Part shown: positions 57,779-64,000 of the stretch, in pieces | How the letters are laid out: each line of letters begins with the position of its first letter | Numbering within the stretch: position 1 is the first letter of the stretch | Assembly: GCA_029339195.1 (NCBI GenBank) | Contig: JAPTJF010000083.1 | Span: forward strand, 62,001 to 126,000 | DNA: 64,000 nucleotides | Source of the DNA: Micractinium sp. NFX-FRZ | Taxonomy: Eukaryota > Chlorophyta > Trebouxiophyceae > Chlorellales > Chlorellaceae | Direction: 5' to 3' | Position numbers and translations under genes: made by a program | The notes under the pieces: generated by a model | What the model saw: the letters and a program-made list of their open reading frames with translations, nothing else | Told to the model about the DNA's origin: nothing | The model's database searches: none

Positions 57779-59779
57779 CCGCCCACGCAGCTGCATGTCC
57801 GACTGCTCTGTGCTCAACCGGCCCAACCGTGGCCTCACCTACGAACCAAACGCTGACGGCACCAAGTGCCTGCCTGTCTGCCCCAGCGGCCAGGTGCAAG
57901 CCGCCTCTGACAGCGACAGCGTCCTCTGCGCCCTGTGAGTCACACACTCTACTACTCTGCGCACGTGCCACTGGCTGTGCTGGCACCAGTAGTTGCGCAC
58001 TGCTCTAATGCCGTTGCGCCGCCTCCCAGCGCCACCTCGCTCCCTGCTTCGTGTGCTCAGGCCTGCGCCCCAGGCATGCATGGCTGGCACGTCTGCTGGC
58101 GACATGTGCCCAGCAGTGACCAGGGACTATAGCCGCCGGCCTCGATCCCCGCCTTCATTTCCCAGCCACCTCCACACCTCACCTTGTAGCCCGCGCTGCC
58201 CTCTGCACCCCCCTCTCCCAAATGTCCGATCCCCAGGTGCACCGCCGGCTACACATACGTTGCTGCCAAGGGCGCCTGCTTCCAGACCTGCGGCGGCGAT
58301 GGGGCCATGAAGGGCCTCACGGCGCGCTACGACCAGCTGTCGCCGCCGGTGAGAAGGAACTGGAAACACTGCTGCCTGGGAGTTATTTAAGCAAGGGCCT
58401 GACTGGCCAAGCCATCCAACTGTCGTGCGCTGAAGGGGAAAGTAAGCTTACTGTCAATGGCATTTTATTCGTGGTCACACAGCATGGGGGCTGCCGGAAA
58501 AAAGCAAGCTGCAGGAAGGGCGGGAGTGGAGTGCAGGGGGTGCTGAATAGGGGCGCTCAGTGGTGCCTGGCAGGCAGGCTGCCGCAGACTGCCCAGGTTG
58601 TTTTGGAGGGGGGAAGCCAGGCAGCAGGCAGGCAGGCAGGCAGGCAACCAGGCACATGGAACCTACGGAGCATGTCGTGATTGAAGTACCACCCTTGCCT
58701 GGACCGCAGCTGAGCCCGCCGTCCCGCCTTGCTCCCTCCCTGACACCCACACCCCACGCTCCCTCCCTGACACCCACACCCCACGCTCCCTTCTCACCTC
58801 CCACCCACCTTCTGCAGCGCTGCTCCGCCCCCTGCCCCCGCTTCTTCCCCCGCCAGCGCTCCTTCTCCACCTGCGCCAACACCGCCGGCCGCACCACCCC
58901 GCGCGCCAGCGCCGTGCGCGCGTCGGCGCCGGCCCGCAGGCGGGAGCTGGCGGCGGTGCCCCGCCCCTCCGTCCCGCTGGACTGCCCCGAGGGTGAGGCG
59001 CAGGCATTGCAAAGCCCATGCAATCGAAATCAAGCACTGGCTCCTAGTAGGGCTTTTCCCAGGGGGTGGGCACCAAGGGTCTGGAGGACGCGACCGGCCT
59101 CCTATCTATAACAGTTTGTGACTGAGCTCGTTCCCCTCATTGCCCCACTACAGGCACCACGGGTCTGGAAGATGAGAACGGCCTGCTGAACTGCTACACC
59201 TGCGAGGGCGAGGGGCATGTGCTGACACAGGACGGCAACGGGTACGCCATGTGCGCCCCAGACGCCTGCCTGCCCGGCTTCACACGCTGCGGCACCTACT
59301 GCTGGTGAGGAGCAGGCGGCGAGGGGTGGATAAGAAGGTCTGGCCGGGCTAAAAAGGGAAGTATGCATCTGGTTTCCTTTCCTCCTCCCGGCTTAACACG
59401 CTGCGCCACCTACTGCTGGTGAGCAGAGGGCAGGGCGGTCTGCTTGCAATGCCTCCGAATACATGTGCCCCTCCCACGACCTGTCCTGTCTCCTACCAAC
59501 TCCGCAGGAACAACATTGTTGGCCAACGGCATGGCCTGCGGAACAAGTCACGAGCTGCCACCCACCCACCCTCCCATCCATACAGTCCCCCCGCTTTGCC
59601 GGGAAGGTTGCAGAGCACCCCTCCCGATGTGCATCCCTCGCCCCTGCTGCAGGAACGATGTGCTAGGCGATGGCGTGGGCTTCTGGGACGAGTCATACTG
59701 CGCCGCCTTCTTTGACACCGTGGCAACATGCATGCCAGACTGCGAGACGGTCACCGCCCGCCGCCGCCGCCGGCACTGA
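56676..59779 (+). CDS. Secreted Cys-rich protein of unknown function
   Basis: Eight exons: 56676-56768, 57002-57048, 57246-57458, 57791-57934, 58237-58348, 58818-58992, 59154-59304, 59653-59779, giving 353 aa. MLRAPLAFAALLLLLAASCD is a clear signal peptide. An acidic Pro/Thr/Asp stretch (VPTDPLTDPTDPTTDPEMPE) is followed by Cys-rich segments in every later exon: SCMSDCSVLNR, GTKCLPVCPSG, CTAGYTYVAAKGACFQTCGG, CSAPCPRFFP, LNCYTCEGEG, CAPDACLPGFTRCGTYCW and CMPDCETV, then a basic end (TARRRRRH). The Cys spacing suggests disulfide-bonded repeats, loosely like metallothionein-free extracellular modules. I do not recognise the family. Introns near exons 7-8 carry decayed copies of exon edges. Confidence 0.75.
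56817..56862 (+). other. tRNA-like A-box and B-box in an intron
   Basis: tgaccgagtgg (56817-56827) resembles an A box and ggtttgactcc (56852-56862) a B box, each one base off consensus. The spacing is about 24 bases, shorter than in a functional tRNA, and no acceptor stem closes around them. Possibly a decayed tRNA piece. Confidence 0.25.
57716..57780. repeat. (CTCC)n/(CTGC)n simple repeat
   Basis: This degenerate tetranucleotide run forms the pyrimidine tract before exon 4 of the Cys-rich gene. Confidence 0.85.
58731..58784. repeat. 27-bp tandem duplication
   Basis: Two identical adjacent units starting gctccctccctgacaccc, in the intron before exon 6 of the Cys-rich gene. Confidence 0.9.
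59064..59100 (+). pseudogene. Partial copy of Cys-rich gene exon 7 acceptor edge
   Basis: This resembles 59152-59190 (GTTGLEDENGLL), reading gggtctggaggacg against gggtctggaagatg. No AG acceptor is kept. Confidence 0.65.
59388..59428 (+). pseudogene. Partial copy of Cys-rich gene exon 7 donor edge
   Basis: This near-exact repeat of 59269-59310 (PGFTRCGTYCW) has one substitution making an in-frame stop (TAA) and a fully intact gtgagc donor. Confidence 0.85.
59503..59550 (+). pseudogene. Partial copy of Cys-rich gene exon 8 acceptor edge
   Basis: After an intact cag, this follows the real exon 8 start (59650-59697) base by base with about one third changed. gaacaa...aacggc...aagtca aligns to gaacga...gatggc...gagtca. 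Confidence 0.6.
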
Positions 59780-60807
59780 GCGGCGGTGCGCGCTGCCGGC
59801 ATGAGCGTGCAATGGCGGGGTGAGCGCGCGCGCCTCTTGCATCGTCTGCAGATGATGGCCTCTCTCGCCCCCCGCCCGCCCCTGCCTGCCTGAGCCGTCA
59901 CCCCCAACCGGTGTGCAGGGCAGCGCTGCTGCCAGCAAAGTTGTGCCCAGCTGGCAGCAGCACCCCCTCCCAAGGCGCCATTATGCATTCTCGACGGCAC
60001 ACCCGCTGCCCGCCTTCTTTCTTTCTTGCGCTGTTCACCAAGCCCTTGCATGCAACACCAGCTTTCGACCCTGCACGAATCGAGCCACACATGCTCTAGC
60101 ACCCCTCTTTGCATGAAACCCTTCTGCGCACACATCACAAAGTGTATGACCACTCACACTGATCCATGCCATGCACCACCCACCTGTAGCTGATGTCCCC
60201 TCCGCCCTGTCCCTCATCTTCAGCCCCTCTTCTTGCCAATGCTGCGGTCACCTGGCTGACATGCCGCCGCTTCCCCCTTTTTGTTTTCTCCCCCGCACCC
60301 CTGCCTAACCTCTAAATTTGCTACTTTCATGATGATCAAATCATCAACAACCTTGGTTTATGTGCGTGCACCTTGTGCCTGCACGCCGCATGCCCCTGCC
60401 CTGCACCACACCGCAGTGCTTCCAGGACATCACAGATTTTGAGTTTGCCAGCCTCACCCCAAACCAACGTTAATCAAATGCACACACACCGCGGGTCCCG
60501 CTATTCAGTTCATCCTTCTCATGCACCACTCCTGCACTCAGCTCTTGCCGTTCACCCGAGCAACACAGGCAAACATTATCGCACGCCCTGCCGCTGAGTA
60601 CCATCTTCACCACCCTGCCACTCCCCCAACCTTGCACCCGCTTGCTTTGTGTGAGTCAGTTCAAGGCGCATTTGCGCCTATGGTAACCACAACGAGAACA
60701 GAGGCAAGCAAAGATGGCGCACACCCTTGCATGCACACGCGAGCAGGGCAGGTGCAGCTCTGCATTCAGGCTGTGCTACAACCACGCGGTGCATGCTGTG
60801 CACAGGT
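59780..60807. other. Convergent 3' regions
   Basis: About 1 kb between the Cys-rich gene (+) and the UIM gene (-). It is pyrimidine-rich and AT-richer around 60300-60370. No TGTAA on either strand and no coding signal was recognised. Confidence 0.4.
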
Positions 60808-63800
60808 TCAGGCAATGCCCAGCAGGCCCAGCAGCTCGTCCACCTCAGCATCATTGTCCCCTTGCTGCTGCTGCTGCTGCTGCTGTGCCTCTGACTGCTG
60901 CTCCCAGGCTGGCACATGCACCTGACTCGGTTGCTGCTCCCATGCCGGCACGTGGAGCTGGCCTGCCTGCTGATCCTCCCATGCCGCAGTGTGGAGCACC
61001 TGGCCTGCCTGCTGATCCTCCCATGCCGCAGTGTGGAGCACCTGGCCTGCCTGCTGATCCTCCCATGCCGCAGGCGCATGCTGCTCACTCTCTCGCTTGC
61101 GCTCCCAGGGTGGCCGTGCATGATCCGCCCATGACTGTGCCTGTGCCTGGGGCACCGCCAGCTCTGCCGGCTGCCACGTGGCGGCTGGCTGCTGCAGGGC
61201 CGTGTGCTGCTGCAGCAGCAGCTGCTGCTGCTGCTGCTCCCACATCGGCTGCCGGACAGCCTGCACCTCAGGCTGCAACCCCCAGTGCTGTGTGCCCTCC
61301 CACAGAGACCTGTGCCCCTCCGACCCCGGCTGGGAGGGCGGCGCTGCTGGCTGCACAGGCGTCTGCGGCCCCACAGCCTGCTGCTGCTGCTGCTGCTGCT
61401 CGTGCTGGGCCTCCGGCTGCCCCCACGCGCCCTGCTCGCCCTGCTGCCGCCACTGCTGCTGCAGCTGCTCCTGCTGCAGGCGCAGGGCGGCCGCCAGGCC
61501 GGCGGCATAGCCGGCGCCGAAATCTGGGATGCCGTCATCTTCAGGCTGCTCCGAGGGCAGCGCTGCAGGTGCTGCTGCTTCTGGTCCAATGGCCGAGAAA
61601 GAGGACTCAAAGAGGTGTGAGGCGGGCGCCTGCAAAGGGAGGGGCAGGGGGAGAGCAGGAAGGGTCGTGAGCGGACAGTGCAAAGGCCTGCGGGCCACCC
61701 AAGCGAGCGATGTCCGGAAGGGATGGGCCATGTGCTTGCAGCGAGGGAGGGGGCCAGGACAGGCAGGGCAACAGGAGTGAGACACGGGCAGGCAAGTGCG
61801 ATGCAGACCGAATTCCAGACGCAAGCTATGCGGCAGGCACCGGCGTGGCGAGGCGTGGCAGGCCGGCCGGCCGGCAGGCAGGCTGGCAGGGCAGGCTTAT
61901 GGCAGGCACGGCCTGCAGGCAAGCAGGCAGGCATGCAGGCAGGCGTACCGGGGGCAGCAAAGAGCTGCTGTCGCGCCATGCCACCTCCCCAGCTGCGCCG
62001 CCGCCGCCGCCGCCAAAGTCGTGTGCATAGCTTGCGGGTTGCCCAGCAGCAGCAGCAGCCACCTGTGCAGCCTCTGCCAGGCTGGCAGCTATCGCCGCAC
62101 GCAGTGATGCATCCTCATCCGAATCCTCCCCCTCGTTCTGGAACCCAGGCCCACCACCCGCAGGCTCTGTTGCAGGCAAATTCTCAGCTGCTTGCGCCAG
62201 GCTGGTCGAGCTGCCTGCGGCTGCACCCAGTTCGGGCCAGGCGTCTTCTTGGGCAGGATCAGGAGGCGCTGGTGCTGCTGCTGCTGCTGCCGCGGCTGCT
62301 CCGGCGGTTGCTGCTGCCGCTGCTGCTGCTGCTGCTGCTGATGATGCTGATGACGGTTCCTCATACCAGCCTGGGATCTCGCGTGGCGCTTCTCTTCTCA
62401 GGCTGCCCAACCCACCGCCGCTGCTGCTGCTTCTGAACACGGCGCCCAAGACGCTGCCGGGCGCTGGTACGCGGCTTCCGCTTGCACTGGCAGCCTTGCC
62501 ACTGCTTCCGCTGTTGCTGCTCCAGGCTGCACCGGCGCCGACGCTTGCGCGTGCCGCAGCGGCCGCTGCCCGCAACTGCTGCAGCTGCTGCTGCTTGGCC
62601 TCCCTGGCCGCCGCCTCCCTGGCCTCTGCACTTTCCTTGACGCTGCTGCTTCTGCTTGCCAAGCCGCCGCCGCCGCTGGCGCTCCCCATGCCGCTGCCCC
62701 CGCTCAGGCTGCGGGCAGGCGCTGTTGCGGGCTTGGCAGGCGCTGGCGCCGGCGCTGCTGCCGACGCCTTGGCCGGTTGCTTGGCTGCCTTCTGGGCCGG
62801 CGCTGGTGCCGGCTTGGGCGGGGGTGCCGCTGCTGTCACAGCAGGCAGCGGGTCTGCAGGCTTCTGGGGTCTGACCAGTTCCGCTTCAATCAGCAGCCCG
62901 GTGCAGTCAAAGTTTGGGCACTTTTGGGGCTTGCGCTGCACCACCCTGTTTTGTGCAAACAAGTCCTGGGGCCGGTTGCGGGCAATGTTCTGCAGGGCAG
63001 GGGCGACCGGGGCAGCGGGGGAGGGAGAGGGCAGGGCAGGGGGACAGGGTTACGGCAGGCCGAGAGGAGCCCCGGGGGGTGGGGTTTGAAGCGAGGTCCG
63101 GCGGGCATGCAAGCTGAGAAGCCGCAGGAGAGGGGGGAGGGGGGGCGGCAGGAGCAGCATCGAATCGGGGTCACCTCACTGAATGCCTCTCTGCATTCTG
63201 TCCGCACTACAAGGGATTGCTGTTTTGGGCAGCGACAAACACAGAAGCAAAGCACCCAGCAAACCCGCCTCACCTTGCCCTTCTCCATTGCCTTGGAGCT
63301 GCTGTTCTGGCAGCGCATCAGCTGCAGCAAGAAAGTGGATGCGGAACAAAAGGTGTGCTGGTCATATGGCCTTGTAGCTGCTGTTCCGATAGCGCATCTG
63401 CTGCAGTGTGACGGTGGATGCACAAGTGGGCCATAAGAGGGCAGTGTGACATTAGATGCAACAGAGGACACAAGAGGGCCGTAGTTCAGACAGTCACAGA
63501 ACGAGCACAGGCAAGGGAAAAGCCACCCTCAACAATAGCACAGTTGCAGGTGGTGCTGCTCATGCGGTTCTCTGCCCTGCTGAGCCTGCTGAGCCTGCTG
63601 AGCCTGCTGGGACCGCCCCGTCCACCCCGCCGGGTCATGCTCACCTTCTCACAGTAGTTTGCCACGCAGTCGAAGTGGAAGGGCTTGTTGCCGCACGTCG
63701 AGCAGGTGCCTGCAAGAAACAGAGCGGCAGCCAACAGCGAGTCACACACAGATCGTGACAGCCCCAGCCATGCAACGACCAAGAGGAAGATTTCGCAGTT

Positions 63801-64000
63801 CCGGGCTTACGGGGGCCCAGGTGGCAGGCACCGCTGCGAGCTGCAGGCCAATCGAAACGCCCGCCCACGCTCCCGCCTGCCCCTTGCGCCCGCAGCAACC
63901 CGCCCCCAATTGGGCCGTGTGATCTCTCACCACTGATGTAGCCTTCCTTCACGTCTCGGTTGACCTCGTCTCCACACAGCCCACAGGCATCTGAGCTGCT
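60808..64000 (-). CDS. Zinc-binding, UIM-containing Ala/Gln-rich protein (5' end missing)
   Basis: Five exons visible, 5' to 3': 63931-64000 (cut by the window end), 63645-63709, 63274-63321, 61985-62989, 60808-61629, giving 669 aa of a longer protein. The visible N-terminus has Cys/His pairs (CGLCGDEVNRD, TCSTCGNKPFHFDCVANYCE, LMRCQNS, KCPNFDCTGLL), looking like a RING- or other cross-brace-type zinc domain. A long Ala/Ser/Pro-rich region follows. DEDASLRAAIAASLAEA fits a ubiquitin-interacting motif. The C-terminus is Gln-rich with three copies of a 14-residue repeat around AWEDQQAGQVLHT and ends DEVDELLGLLGIA-like (acidic then hydrophobic). A ubiquitin-linked role is inference. The donor at 61984 (gtggca) is weak. 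Confidence 0.75.
60961..61075. repeat. 42-bp coding tandem repeat
   Basis: Two full units (60961-61002, 61003-61044) and one partial unit in the last exon of the UIM gene. Each full unit encodes 14 residues (AWEDQQAGQVLHTA). Near identity at silent sites points to recent expansion. Confidence 0.9.
63370..63410 (-). pseudogene. Partial copy of UIM-gene exon 3 acceptor edge
   Basis: The real edge at 63287-63330 (LMRCQNSSSK with ctgcag acceptor) recurs about 80 bases upstream in the intron. The copy keeps a ctgcag acceptor and reads MRYRNSSYK-like. Confidence 0.78.

Noticed and set aside
60678..61979. 433-codon minus-strand frame rich in Ser/Arg/Gln
   Set aside because: This is the shadow frame of the UIM gene's last exon. 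The Gln-rich frame beside it carries the peptide repeat and connects by splicing to the zinc-binding exons.
1..64000. Bacterial-type features: operons, Shine-Dalgarno sites, CRISPR, insertion sequences
   Set aside because: Genes are intron-rich with eukaryotic splice and polyadenylation signals. No transposase or regularly spaced repeat array was seen.

Overview
The window reads as nuclear DNA of a GC-rich green alga. Genes are dense and split into many short exons by GT-AG introns, with three GC-AG introns. The polyadenylation motif is TGTAA. Proline-rich cell-wall-type proteins, an expansin, a COQ5 methylase and an organellar HU protein fit a trebouxiophyte such as a Chlorella or Micractinium relative; that placement is inference. 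I see no operons, CRISPR arrays, rRNA genes or intact tRNA genes. Fourteen protein genes were assembled by hand from splice signals, reading-frame phase and family conservation. Every complete model closes in frame.

Layout. 1-4.5 kb: a probably plastid-directed SAM-dependent methyltransferase (+). 4.5-16.8 kb: three tandem paralogues (+) with ankyrin repeats and an F-box/SOCS-like C-terminal helix; all share the same seven-exon structure. 17.1-19.5 kb: mitochondrial COQ5 (+). 20.2-25.6 kb: a PUS1-type tRNA pseudouridine synthase (-), convergent with COQ5. 26.4-29.2 kb: a one-pass membrane protein with a PPSPK-repeat tail (-). 29.3-31.8 kb: a gene-poor gap holding one orphan exon-like piece of phosphoglycerate kinase. 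31.8-41.2 kb: a 23-exon secreted class-3 lipase with two PLAT/LH2-like modules (+). 42.5-45.3 kb: an expansin-like protein with a Pro-rich linker (-). 45.7-49.6 kb: a purple-acid-phosphatase-like enzyme (-). 50.1-54.1 kb: a BTB-BACK-Kelch protein (+), divergent from the phosphatase. 54.6-55.6 kb: an organellar HU-type DNA-binding protein (+). 56.7-59.8 kb: a secreted Cys-rich protein (+). 60.8-64 kb: the 3' part of a zinc-binding, UIM-containing, Gln/Ala-rich protein (-), cut by the window end.

How the genes relate. There is no shared pathway, but several products point at the cell surface: the HRGP-tailed membrane protein, the lipase, the expansin, the phosphatase and the Cys-rich protein. 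The ankyrin and BTB-Kelch proteins could be ubiquitin-ligase adaptors, and the last gene may read ubiquitin.

Most unusual signal. In at least eight of the fourteen genes, introns hold one or more decayed copies of the adjacent exon edge, splice junction included, usually 50-250 bp from the real junction. This looks like repeated local duplication across splice sites. It is described locus by locus below.
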